A stretch of DNA of 37,743 nucleotides, from assembly GCA_025351185.1 (NCBI GenBank), contig JANXWJ010000058.1:1-37743 (forward strand), read 5' to 3'. This document shows, in pieces, positions 30,679-37,743 of this stretch (positions are counted from its first letter, which is position 1; each line of letters opens with the position of its first letter). The notes under the pieces are model-generated. The model was given only the letters and a program-made list of their open reading frames with translations, was not told the DNA's origin and made no database searches. Origin of the DNA: Candidatus Nanopelagicales bacterium. Lineage in GTDB: Bacteria; Actinomycetota; Actinomycetes; S36-B12; CAIYMF01. Made by a program: the position numbers and the translations under genes.

Positions 30679-30694
30679 TGTTCGGGGCCGAACG
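30679..30694. promoter_or_regulatory. Regulon operator distal to the APC permease
   Basis: TGTTCGGGGCCGAACG matches 13 of 14 fixed positions. Its centre is 70 bp, or close to seven helical turns, from the proximal copy, so two bound dimers could interact by looping. Between them lies an unrelated perfect 15-bp palindrome, GGACCCCTGGGGTCC (30640-30654). Confidence 0.6.
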
Positions 30695-30720
30695 TATTTT
30701 CCTCGGTCCAGGCGCGCGAA

Positions 30721-30759
30721 CGCCCGCGCCCCCGGCCGGAGCGGCCAGGGGCACGGGCG
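30721..30759 (-). terminator. Terminator of the DUF2510 gene
   Basis: Arms 30721-30738 and 30742-30759 form an 18-bp GC-rich stem with two wobble-type mismatches and a 3-nt loop. It lies 63 bp downstream of the DUF2510 stop on the minus strand and separates that gene from the permease promoter. Confidence 0.65.
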
Positions 30760-30822
30760 TCGAGTGCTGCGCGGAAGCGAGGGGACCGGCGGGCCGGCTC
30801 GACATCCGCCGGTGAGCGGGCG

Positions 30823-31581
30823 CTACTTGCGGGTGAGGCAGTAGTAGACGCCCTTCTCGCTGATCGATCCCTCGGCGGAGTCCGGGCAGGAGCTCGAGGT
30901 GGCCGCCGTGGAGGTCGCGGTGTAGACGGCGCTGCTGTCGCTGCACTCGACCTGGACGACCTTGTCACCGGACTCGGCCCAGCACGAACCCACGGCGGCG
31001 GTGAGCCTGGGGGCGGTGAGGGTGCCGATGTACTGCACCACGAAGAGCGCGGTGAGGACCAACGTCGCTGCGCCGAGCACCCCGACGATCGCCTTCTGCG
31101 GTGGCGTGAGGCGCTGCCCCGTCCGCGCAGCGGTGGACTTGTAGTAGGCCCACGACCGTCGCCAGGCGGCGAAGGTGACGAAGTAGCCGCCGAACCAGTA
31201 GATGCCGCTCGAGTGGGTCTTCATGATCCACAGGCCGAGTGCTGACACTGCGATGCCGACGGCTGCGCCGAGCAGGAACGACGGGGCCGCGGCCCTGGCG
31301 GGTGACTCGACGGGGCCGGGTGCGACCGGGGCCGGGGCGCCGGCGTACGACGGGACACCGTGCGGCGGCGCTGCGAGATCACCGGGTGCGGGCAGCCCTG
31401 CCTGCTGGTCTGCGACCGCTGCCACGACGAGCGGGCGGGTGGTGTCGGCAACCCAGGTGCTGCCGTCCCAGTAGAGCTCGCGGGCCGGGTCCTCGGGGTG
31501 CGGATACCACCCCGGCGGCGGCGTGGTTGTTCCCCCCGGAGTGGCCGGAGCCTCGGGCGTGCCTGAGTCGTTGCTGTCCAT
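30823..31581 (-). CDS. DUF2510 membrane protein
   Basis: A 252-residue protein. The N-terminal DUF2510 motif is PPPGWYPHPEDPARELYWDGSTW (about 22-44), a short surface-type module widespread in Actinobacteria. An Ala-Pro-rich linker (about 60-110) follows, then three hydrophobic segments: SFLLGAAVGIAVSALGLWIM, IYWFGGYFVTFAAW and AIVGVLGAATLVLTALFVVQYIG. The C-terminal part (about 200-252) has three cysteines (SCWAESGDKVVQVECSD, SSSCPDS, YYCLTRK) and is probably extracytoplasmic. The ATG at 31581 is the first with a sensible sequence; upstream codons lack family resemblance. Function unknown; a link to the neighbouring operons is not evident. Confidence 0.8.
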   Translation of the reverse strand: MDSNDSGTPEAPATPGGTTTPPPGWYPHPEDPARELYWDGSTWVADTTRPLVVAAVADQQAGLPAPGDLAAPPHGVPSYAGAPAPVAPGPVESPARAAAPSFLLGAAVGIAVSALGLWIMKTHSSGIYWFGGYFVTFAAWRRSWAYYKSTAARTGQRLTPPQKAIVGVLGAATLVLTALFVVQYIGTLTAPRLTAAVGSCWAESGDKVVQVECSDSSAVYTATSTAATSSSCPDSAEGSISEKGVYYCLTRK

Positions 31582-31952
31582 GCGTGGTCCCCCCACCGAT
31601 CGCTGACGTGTTCGCCGGACCCTACCTGCGGGAAGGTCCCGCGCGGTCCAGGCGCTCCGGAACGACCTCGGCGCCGACGGCACTCCTGAAGCGGTCGCAC
31701 CTGACCACCCTGATGGCCTGAGCGTGCTGAGCCGGGCGGGTGGTCCGAGCGTGTGGTCGGTCGTCGACCGTGAGCCGTCCGGGCGCACGTGTCGAGCAGG
31801 CTTCCCGGTCCACGGGACACAACCTGAAGGCTCTCCCCCGCCTTGCGAGTTTCCCTCGCGGGCGCACCCTGACGGATGTACGGTGCGCGCACGACGACGG
31901 CCGCTCGGGACGCCGCCTACTCCCCACCCATCCCCACATCGGGAGAGACACG
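31582..31952. other. Gene-free divergent region before the molybdenum hydroxylase operon
   Basis: This 371-bp stretch separates the DUF2510 gene (minus) from coxS (plus) and must hold both promoters. I see no regulon palindrome, no strong hairpin and no credible ORF. The only clear signal is GGGAGAGA before the coxS start. Confidence 0.5.
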
Positions 31953-32423
31953 ATGATCCATATCGGCGTCACGGTCGACGGCATCCTCCGCCACGGCGAC
32001 GTGGAGCCTCGCACGCTCCTCGTCCACTGGCTCCGCGAGGACCTCGGCCTGGTCGGCACGCCCATCGGATGCGACACGTCGAACTGCGGTGCCTGCACCG
32101 TGCTCATCGACGGTCGCAGCGCCAAGTCCTGCAGCGTGCTTGCGGTCCAGGTCGAAGGCGCGACCATCACCACCATCCAGGGCCTCGCGCAGGACGGTGA
32201 GTGGCACCCGGTCCAGAAGGCGTTCAAGGAGTGTCACGGCCTCCAGTGCGGCTATTGCACTCCGGGCATGGTCCTGGCTTCGGTCGACCTGCTCTCGGAG
32301 AACGCCAACCCGACCGAGGACGAGATCCGGCACGGGCTCGAGGGCAACCTCTGCCGGTGCACGGGCTATCACAACATCGTGAAGGCGGTCGCGATGGCAG
32401 CGGCCGAGATGCGGGGGGAGTGA
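31953..32423 (+). CDS. coxS: Molybdenum hydroxylase small subunit, two [2Fe-2S] (CoxS-like)
   Basis: A 156-residue iron-sulfur subunit of the xanthine oxidase family. The N-terminal plant-type cluster is bound by C40, C45, C48 and C60 (GCDTSNCGAC ... SC). The C-terminal helical cluster is bound by C99, C102, C134 and C136 (QCGYC, CRC). It carries electrons from the molybdenum site in the large subunit to the FAD subunit. The ATG at 31953 has GGGAGAGA close upstream; the frame upstream of it has no similarity. Four bases separate its stop from the large-subunit ATG. Confidence 0.93.
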   Translation: MIHIGVTVDGILRHGDVEPRTLLVHWLREDLGLVGTPIGCDTSNCGACTVLIDGRSAKSCSVLAVQVEGATITTIQGLAQDGEWHPVQKAFKECHGLQCGYCTPGMVLASVDLLSENANPTEDEIRHGLEGNLCRCTGYHNIVKAVAMAAAEMRGE

Positions 32424-32427
32424 CGAC

Positions 32428-34806
32428 ATGACCGAGACCGTCGAGCGCACGGGCGGACCGGCCATCGGCCGGCCGATCCGCCGCAAGGAGGACGCGCGCC
32501 TGCTCACGGGGCGCACGAACTGGACCGACAACATCCAGCTGCCCGGCACGCTCTACATGAGCCTGCTTCGCTGCCCGATGGCGCACGCGAAGATCATCAA
32601 CATCGACACGTCGGCCGCGCTGGCCGCTGAAGGTGTCGTCGCCGTCTACACCGGCAAGGACTTCCCCGAGCTGCCCGGCTCCACCTGCGTGTGGCCGGTC
32701 ACGGACGAGATCGTGATGAGCCACTTCCCGGCCATCTGCCTCGACGAGGTGAAGTTCGGCGGCGACGTCGTCGCGGTGGTGCTCGCGACCGAGAAGTACC
32801 TCTCCGTCGACGCCCTCGACCTCATCGACGTCGACTACGAACCGCTCCCTGCGGTCGTCGACATGGAGGACGCGCTCAAGCCGGGCTCACCCCTCGTGCA
32901 CTCCGACAAGGGCACCAACGAGTGCTACGTCGCGAAGATGCCGTGCGGTGACTACGAGGCCGCCACGGTCAAGGCCGACCGCGTCGTCAAGCGCCGCTTC
33001 ATCAACCAGCGGCTCATCCCCAGCCCCATGGAGCCGCGCGCCGTCGTGGCCGCGCCCATGGGCATGAGCGACGAGATCACCATCTGGACCTCCACCCAGA
33101 TCCCGCACGTGCTCCGCGTCCTGCTCGCCCTGCTCACCGGCATCCCCGAGAACAACCTTCGCGTCGTGGCTCCTGACGTCGGCGGCGGCTTCGGCGCCAA
33201 GCTGCAGATCAACCGCGAGGAAGTCCTCGCCGTCGTGCTCGCGCAGAAGCTCGGTCGCCCGATCAAGTGGACCGAGACCCGCAGCGAGCACATGGTCGGC
33301 ACGCACCACGGTCGCGACCAGATCCAGGACATCGAGATGGCCGTCATGAACGACGGCACGCTCGTCGGCATGAAGGTCGACCTGCTGGCCGACATGGGTG
33401 CCTACCTCCAGATCATCACGCCGGGCACCCCGCTGCTGGGCATGTTCATGTACTCCGGCATCTACAAGATGGAGGCGCTCGACTTCACCTGCACCGGCGT
33501 CTACACGACCAAGACGCCGACCGACGCCTACCGCGGCGCCGGGCGACCGGAGGCGACGTACGCCATCGAGCGGATCATGGACGAAGTCGCGTTCGAGCTC
33601 GGGATCGAGCCGCTCGAGCTGCGCAAGAAGAACTGGATCAAGCACGAGGAGTTCCCCTACACGCAGATCGCCGGGCTGACCTACGACACCGGCAACTACG
33701 AGGCCGCCACCGCGCGTGCTCTCGAGCTCTTCGGCTATGACGAGCTGCGTGCCGAGCAGGCCGAGCGCCGGGCAGCCGGAGGTCCCGTGCAGCTCGGCAT
33801 CGGCATCTCGACGTTCACCGAGATGTGCGGACTCGCTCCGTCGCGCACGCTCGGTGCGCTGAAGTACGTCGCAGGCGGCTGGGAGCACTGCACGATCCGT
33901 GCACTGCCCACCGGCAAGATCGAGCTCATCACCGGAACCTCGCCGCACGGCCAGGGTCACGAGACGGCGTGGAGCCAGATCGCCAGCGACATCATCGGTG
34001 TCCCGGTCGAGGACATCGAGGTCGTGCACGGCGACACCGGACGTGCGCCGTACGGCATGGACACCTATGGCTCGCGGTCGCTCGCAGTCGGCGGCCAGGC
34101 CATCAAGCTCGCCGGTGAGCGTCTCGTCGAGAAGGCCCGCATCATCGCGGCGCACCAGCTCGAGGTGAGCCCCGACGACGTCGAGTTCGCCCACGGCACC
34201 TACTCGGTCAAGGGTGACCCGGAGAAGTCCACGACGATCCAGGCGATCGCCTTCGAGGCGTTCACCGCCCACAACCTGCCTGACGGTGTGGAGCCGACCC
34301 TCTCGGGTGAGTCCACGGTCGACCCGATGGACTTCTCCTACCCCCACGGCACGCACCTCGCGGCCATGGAGGTCGACACCGAGACCGGCCAGGTCACGCT
34401 GCGCAAGTACGTCTGCGTCGACGACTGCGGTGTGCAGATCAACCCGCTCATCGTCGAGGGCCAGGTGCACGGCGGTCTCGCGCAGGGCATCGCACAGGCG
34501 CTCTTCGAAGGTGCGCTCTACGACGCCGAGGGCAACCTGCTCACCGGCAACATGGGCGACTACCTGCTGCCGAGCGCGGTCGACCTGCCGTCGTTCATCA
34601 CCGACCGCACGGTCACCCCGTCGACCACGCACCCGCTGGGCACCAAGGGGATCGGCGAGGCAGGCGCTATCGCGTCGACCCCGGCCATCATCAACGGCGT
34701 CGTCGACGCAATCCGGCACCTAGGCGTCAACGACGTCTTCATGCCGGCCAGTCCGCAGAACGTCTGGCGTGCGATCCAGACGGCCCAGAACGGAGGCGCG
34801 GCGTGA
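32428..34806 (+). CDS. coxL: Molybdenum hydroxylase large subunit, form II CoxL type
   Basis: A 792-residue catalytic subunit with bound molybdopterin cytosine dinucleotide. The decisive active-site loop is AYRGAGR (367-373), the form II signature, not the AYxCSFR of true form I CO dehydrogenases that carry the copper-binding cysteine. VGGGFGAK (251-258) contacts the cofactor, and the catalytic glutamate is E744 in GIGEAG. Form II enzymes are mostly uncharacterised; some are thought to hydroxylate aromatic or N-heterocyclic compounds. CO oxidation should not be assumed. It is translated between coxS and coxM in S-L-M order. Molybdate import genes lie just downstream. Confidence 0.93.
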   Translation: MTETVERTGGPAIGRPIRRKEDARLLTGRTNWTDNIQLPGTLYMSLLRCPMAHAKIINIDTSAALAAEGVVAVYTGKDFPELPGSTCVWPVTDEIVMSHFPAICLDEVKFGGDVVAVVLATEKYLSVDALDLIDVDYEPLPAVVDMEDALKPGSPLVHSDKGTNECYVAKMPCGDYEAATVKADRVVKRRFINQRLIPSPMEPRAVVAAPMGMSDEITIWTSTQIPHVLRVLLALLTGIPENNLRVVAPDVGGGFGAKLQINREEVLAVVLAQKLGRPIKWTETRSEHMVGTHHGRDQIQDIEMAVMNDGTLVGMKVDLLADMGAYLQIITPGTPLLGMFMYSGIYKMEALDFTCTGVYTTKTPTDAYRGAGRPEATYAIERIMDEVAFELGIEPLELRKKNWIKHEEFPYTQIAGLTYDTGNYEAATARALELFGYDELRAEQAERRAAGGPVQLGIGISTFTEMCGLAPSRTLGALKYVAGGWEHCTIRALPTGKIELITGTSPHGQGHETAWSQIASDIIGVPVEDIEVVHGDTGRAPYGMDTYGSRSLAVGGQAIKLAGERLVEKARIIAAHQLEVSPDDVEFAHGTYSVKGDPEKSTTIQAIAFEAFTAHNLPDGVEPTLSGESTVDPMDFSYPHGTHLAAMEVDTETGQVTLRKYVCVDDCGVQINPLIVEGQVHGGLAQGIAQALFEGALYDAEGNLLTGNMGDYLLPSAVDLPSFITDRTVTPSTTHPLGTKGIGEAGAIASTPAIINGVVDAIRHLGVNDVFMPASPQNVWRAIQTAQNGGAA

Positions 34807-35660
34807 TCCCCGGAGCGTTCGACTATGTGAAGCCGGAGACGGTCGAGGAGGCTGTCGCGGCACTTGCCGAGGCGGGTGACGACGCCAAGGTGCTGGGCGG
34901 CGGACAGTCGCTGCTGCCGGTGCTCCGACTGCGTCTCAACCACCCGACGGTGCTCGTCGACGTGAGCCGTGTCGACGAGATGCGCCAGGTGACCGACGAG
35001 GGCTCCTCGCTCCTCATCGGCGCTGCCGTCACGACGTATGAGGTCATGCACCACGAGGGCATCAGGGCCGGCGTGCCGCTCCTGTCGATGGCGGCCGGCG
35101 AGGTGGCCGATCCGGCCATCCGCCATCGCGGCACGTTCGGCGGTTCGTGCGCCCACGCCGATCCTGCAGGCGACCTGCCCACGATCGCGCGGGTGCTCGA
35201 CGCGGAGTTCGTGATCGCTGGCGCATCGGGTCGACGTACGGTCAGCGCTGCCGACTTCTTCCTCGACTTCTTCACCACCGCAGTCGGGCTAGATGAGGTC
35301 CTCGTCGCTGTGCGGGTGCCGAAGCTCGGTGCTGGCTGGGGCTTCGACTACCAGAAGTTCCACCGCACCGCCCAGGCCTGGGCGATCGTCGGTGTCGCTG
35401 CCGCGGTCAAGGTCGACGGCGGCACCATCACCGAGGCACGGGTGGCACTCACCAACATGGGGGCCGGTCCGATCCGCGCGGCCTCCGTCGAGGCGGCGCT
35501 CACCGGTGGTGCGGCCACGGCCGACGCTATCGCCGCCGCTGCTGCTTCGGCAGCCGACGGCACCTCGCCGACGACCGACACCCACGCCGACGCCGAGTTC
35601 CGCAAGCACCTCGCACGAGTCCTCACCAAGCGAGCAGTATCAACAGCAGCCGGCCTCTAG
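34803..35660 (+). CDS. coxM: Molybdenum hydroxylase FAD-binding subunit (CoxM-like)
   Basis: A 285-residue flavoprotein. The FAD-contacting motifs are KVLGGGQSLLP (about 44-54) and RHRGTFGGSCAHADPAGDLP (about 108-127). The C-terminal CO_deh_flav_C domain spans about 180-280 with an alanine-rich stretch (DAIAAAAASAADG). It takes electrons from the iron-sulfur subunit and passes them to the final acceptor. Its GTG overlaps the coxL stop by GTGA. No CoxD, CoxE or CoxG maturation gene follows, so insertion factors must come from elsewhere. A strong terminator follows the stop at once. Confidence 0.92.
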   Translation: MIPGAFDYVKPETVEEAVAALAEAGDDAKVLGGGQSLLPVLRLRLNHPTVLVDVSRVDEMRQVTDEGSSLLIGAAVTTYEVMHHEGIRAGVPLLSMAAGEVADPAIRHRGTFGGSCAHADPAGDLPTIARVLDAEFVIAGASGRRTVSAADFFLDFFTTAVGLDEVLVAVRVPKLGAGWGFDYQKFHRTAQAWAIVGVAAAVKVDGGTITEARVALTNMGAGPIRAASVEAALTGGAATADAIAAAAASAADGTSPTTDTHADAEFRKHLARVLTKRAVSTAAGL

Positions 35661-35686
35661 CCAGCCGCCCGCACCCGAAGCGCCAC

Positions 35687-35722
35687 CGAGTGCCCCAGCC
35701 CTGTAGAGGGCTGGGGCACTCG
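35687..35722 (+). terminator. Terminator after coxM, perfect 16-bp stem
   Basis: CGAGTGCCCCAGCCCT (35687-35702) pairs perfectly with 35707-35722 around the tetraloop GTAG, 27 bp after the coxM stop. The right arm is also the first unit of the tandem repeat that follows. Confidence 0.85.
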
Positions 35723-35814
35723 CGCACCCGGGGCGACTCGCGCACGCGGGCCACTCACGAACCCGGGCCACTCACGAATCCGGGCCACTCACGAATCCGG
35801 GCCACTCACGCACC
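35713..35814. repeat. 17-bp tandem repeat, six units
   Basis: Six consecutive 17-bp units run from 35713 to 35814. The last four (from 35747) are near-identical to CGGGCCACTCACGAATC, differing at one to three positions; the first two (35713-35729, 35730-35746) are diverged. Unit one overlaps the right arm of the coxM terminator stem. The array lies between the convergent coxM and modC genes and contains no ORF or dyad of its own. Confidence 0.9.
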
Positions 35815-35922
35815 CGTGAGGTGAACACAGCCAGCCGTGGACGAGCCGGGTCGAGCTCAATCAGCTCCCCGAGCCTGACTCGACCATCGGCGCGCGGCAG
35901 CGCCTGGTCGATGTCGGTCTGG

Positions 35923-36981
35923 TCATCCGGGATAGACCTCAAGCTCGGTGGCCTTGGCGGAGAGCCAGACCTCGGTGCCGCGACGTACGCGGAGGTCGGC
36001 CACGGCGTCGGCAGTGACGTCCACCATCACGGTCGGCGAGCCCGACACGGTGACACGCACCCGGTCGCCGATCGACTCGATGCCATCGACGGTGCCCGGC
36101 CAGACATTGCGTGCGCTGCCCTCGGGTTGCTGCGTGTGCAACGAGATCGCACTGGGCCGCACGGCGACGAGCACGGCACCGCGGACGGCGCGGTCGGTGA
36201 CGTGCAACGTGCCGCCGCCGTCGACCGAGACGTCGCCATCGTGAGCGGACCCACGCAGCAGGTTGAGGCCCAGCAGTCGCGCGACGTAGTCGCTCGCGGG
36301 TCGACGCGCGACGTCGAGCGCTGCGCCCTGCTGCGTGATGCTGCCGGCTTCGAGCACCACGAGGCGGTCGGCGAGCACGAGCGCGTCGAGCGGGTCGTGG
36401 GTGACCAGGAGGGTCGGACCGCCGAACTCGTGCAGGTGGTCACGTAGGTCACTGCGTACGTCAAGACGCGTCCCCGCGTCGAGCGCGGCTAGCGGCTCGT
36501 CGAGCAGCAGCACTGCGGGATCGCACGCCAGGGCACGCGCGAGGGCGACGCGCTGCGCCTGTCCGCCGGACAGCTCACCAGGTTTGCGGTCGGAGAGGTC
36601 GCCGAGGCGCAGGCGTTCGATCCAGGTGCCTGCTGCGGCGCGCGACTGCTTCGCCGTACGCCCCGATGAGCGGGGGCCGAATGCGATGTTGTCGAGCACT
36701 GTGAGGTGCGGGAAGAGGCGGTAGTCCTGAAAGACGATGCCGACCCGCCGTTCCGCCGCGGGCACGAGAATGCCGGTCGACGGCTCGTCGACGACGGTCT
36801 CGCCGAGCCGGATGTGCCCGTCCCCCAACGGTTCCAGGCCGCACACGGTGCGCAGCAGCGTCGACTTGCCCGCACCGTTGGGCCCGAGCACGGCCACGAC
36901 CTCGCCGGGTGCGACATCGAGTGTGGCGTCGAGGGTGAAGGCCGCGCGACACACGACGACGTGCGCGTCGAGGCCCGTCAT
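35923..36981 (-). CDS. modC: Molybdate ABC transporter ATP-binding protein
   Basis: A 352-residue importer ATPase. Walker A is GPNGAGKST (about 33-41), the signature LSGGQAQRVALARALA lies near 138-153, and Walker B LLLDEPLAALDAGTR follows. VGIVFQDYRLFPHLTVLDNIAFG is typical of this importer class. A C-terminal TOBE/MOP-type domain (about 285-352) would bind molybdate and tune activity. The ATG at 36981 overlaps the modB stop by ATGA. The frame open upstream of it is a shadow of modB. It powers molybdate uptake for the molybdenum hydroxylase and the FdhF-like enzyme in this window. Sulfate or tungstate specificity is possible but less likely given the neighbours. Confidence 0.9.
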   Translation of the reverse strand: MTGLDAHVVVCRAAFTLDATLDVAPGEVVAVLGPNGAGKSTLLRTVCGLEPLGDGHIRLGETVVDEPSTGILVPAAERRVGIVFQDYRLFPHLTVLDNIAFGPRSSGRTAKQSRAAAGTWIERLRLGDLSDRKPGELSGGQAQRVALARALACDPAVLLLDEPLAALDAGTRLDVRSDLRDHLHEFGGPTLLVTHDPLDALVLADRLVVLEAGSITQQGAALDVARRPASDYVARLLGLNLLRGSAHDGDVSVDGGGTLHVTDRAVRGAVLVAVRPSAISLHTQQPEGSARNVWPGTVDGIESIGDRVRVTVSGSPTVMVDVTADAVADLRVRRGTEVWLSAKATELEVYPG

Positions 36982-37743
36982 GACGCTGCCCCGGTGCGCA
37001 GCCACTTGTCGCGCAGGGCGACGAGCACGATGACCGACACCGCGAGGAGCACGAGACTCAGAGCGATGGCGTCGGCAGGGTCGCCCTCGAGGCCGACGTA
37101 GACCGCGAGCGGCAGCGTCTGCGTCACCCCGGGGAGGTTGCCGGCGAACGTGATGGTCGCTCCGAACTCCCCGAGCGCACGCGCGAAGGTGAGGACGATT
37201 CCGGCTGCGATCGACGGGAGGATCAGCGGCACCGTCACGCGACGGAACACCGTGAGGCGACCGGCGCCGAGAGTCGCTGCCGCATCTTCGAACCGGGTGT
37301 CGAGGCCGCGCAGCGCACCCTCGATCGTGATGACGAGGAAGGGCATCGCGACGAACGTCTCGGCGACGACCACGCCGGGTGTGGTGAACGGCAGCGTGAT
37401 GCCGCAGCACGAGTCGAGGTACTGCCCCGCGATACCTCGCCGGCCGAACGCGAGCAGCAGCGCGATGCCGCCGACGACCGGTGGGAGCACCAGGGGGACG
37501 GTGACGAGGGCCCGGACGAAACCTCGCCCCCGAAAGTCGGAACGCGCAAGAATCCAGGCGAGCGGGATGCCGATGACGATCGTGACAAGCGTTGCGGCAG
37601 AGGCGGTCACGAGCGACAGGCGCAGCGCGTCGAGGCTCGTGGGTGAGGTGAGGACCTCCCACATCCGCGGCCAGGGGGCTCGCACGAAGAGCCCGACGAT
37701 CGGTAGGCCGAGGAAGAGCAGGGCGAGCCCACCCGGTAGCCAG
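36978..37743 (-). CDS. modB: Molybdate ABC transporter permease, N-terminus outside the window
   Basis: At least 255 residues of a BPD-type permease, running off the right edge. The frame stays open beyond the GTG at 37685 with WLPGGLALLFLGLPIVGLF, a first transmembrane helix, so that codon is not the start. The EAA-type loop (RFEDAAATLGAGRLTVFRRVTVPLILPSIAAG) contacts the ATPase. RALGEFGATITFAGNLPG is the hallmark of molybdate permeases. It is followed by modC with a 4-nt overlap; modA presumably lies upstream, outside the window. Confidence 0.92.
   Translation of the reverse strand, partial: WLPGGLALLFLGLPIVGLFVRAPWPRMWEVLTSPTSLDALRLSLVTASAATLVTIVIGIPLAWILARSDFRGRGFVRALVTVPLVLPPVVGGIALLLAFGRRGIAGQYLDSCCGITLPFTTPGVVVAETFVAMPFLVITIEGALRGLDTRFEDAAATLGAGRLTVFRRVTVPLILPSIAAGIVLTFARALGEFGATITFAGNLPGVTQTLPLAVYVGLEGDPADAIALSLVLLAVSVIVLVALRDKWLRTGAAS

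Noticed and set aside
32887-34719. A 610-codon open frame opposite coxL
   Set aside because: Low-complexity antisense shadow of a well-supported gene; no motif.
31953-35660. Calling the three-subunit enzyme an aerobic CO dehydrogenase
   Set aside because: The large-subunit loop is AYRGAGR (form II), without the cysteine that binds copper in true CO dehydrogenases.
35713-35814. CRISPR array
   Set aside because: The 17-bp units are directly adjacent with no spacers, and there are no cas genes.
35923-37662. A 579-residue modB-modC fusion starting at 37662
   Set aside because: The first 227 codons are a shadow of modB, which has its own frame ending with an ATGA overlap. modC starts at 36981.

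Overview
The window is GC-rich DNA (about 68-70 % by eye) with gene families typical of Actinobacteria: a FadE5-type acyl-CoA dehydrogenase, an F420/LLM-class oxidoreductase, a DUF2510 membrane protein, a DUF222-HNH endonuclease relic, a [3Fe-4S] ferredoxin for P450s, and frequent GTG starts with 4-nt ATGA/GTGA overlaps. A Nocardioidaceae-like organism (Nocardioides, Aeromicrobium or a relative) fits best. That is an inference from gene content; no rRNA or marker phylogeny is available here.

Layout. 1-5.4 kb: the start of an MFS exporter with its MarR regulator, a fadE5-like gene behind a doubled palindromic operator, and an ATPase/permease pair for an ABC-2 drug-type exporter. 5.4-10.2 kb: rsgA with a hairpin and a 15-codon leader ORF in front of it, a fossil of an MFS symporter, an FdhF/YdeP-type molybdopterin oxidoreductase, and a methyltransferase. 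10.2-26.7 kb: a catabolic island with a VOC protein, an acetoacetate-decarboxylase-like enzyme, a SOUL haem protein, two related cytochromes P450, a glutamine-synthetase-like ligase, a class I glutamine amidotransferase, a MarR regulator and a PuuD-type gamma-glutamyl hydrolase. It ends in one tight plus-strand operon: aldehyde dehydrogenase, LigB-type extradiol dioxygenase, FAH hydrolase, ferredoxin, ferredoxin reductase, SDR, and probably the LLM oxidoreductase. 26.8-30.7 kb: a frameshifted DUF222-HNH gene, a small unknown gene, and an APC amino-acid/amine permease. 30.8-37.7 kb: a DUF2510 membrane protein, a three-subunit form II CO-dehydrogenase-like molybdenum hydroxylase (S-L-M order), and molybdate importer genes modC and modB; modB runs off the right edge.

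How the genes work together. A 16-bp palindrome, consensus CGTTCGGNNCCGAACG, recurs in front of the decarboxylase-like gene, the GS-like gene, the amidotransferase, P450-2, the divergent hydrolase/dehydrogenase pair and, twice, the APC permease. At three of these promoters it overlaps a recognisable -10 or start region, as a repressor site would. This ties genes on both strands over about 19.5 kb into one likely regulon. My reading is an amine-catabolic system: import by the APC permease, gamma-glutamyl capture by the GS-like ligase, oxidation by two P450s fed by the ferredoxin and reductase, release by one of two glutaminase-fold hydrolases, then aldehyde oxidation and homoprotocatechuate-type ring cleavage. 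Gene families, spacing and palindromes are seen in the sequence. The substrate, the order of steps and the identity of the repressor are inference.

Gene decay is visible in four places: an MFS fossil, a membrane-protein pseudogene, the DUF222-HNH pseudogene and a possible orphan C-terminus. No tRNA, rRNA, CRISPR array or intact insertion sequence was recognised.
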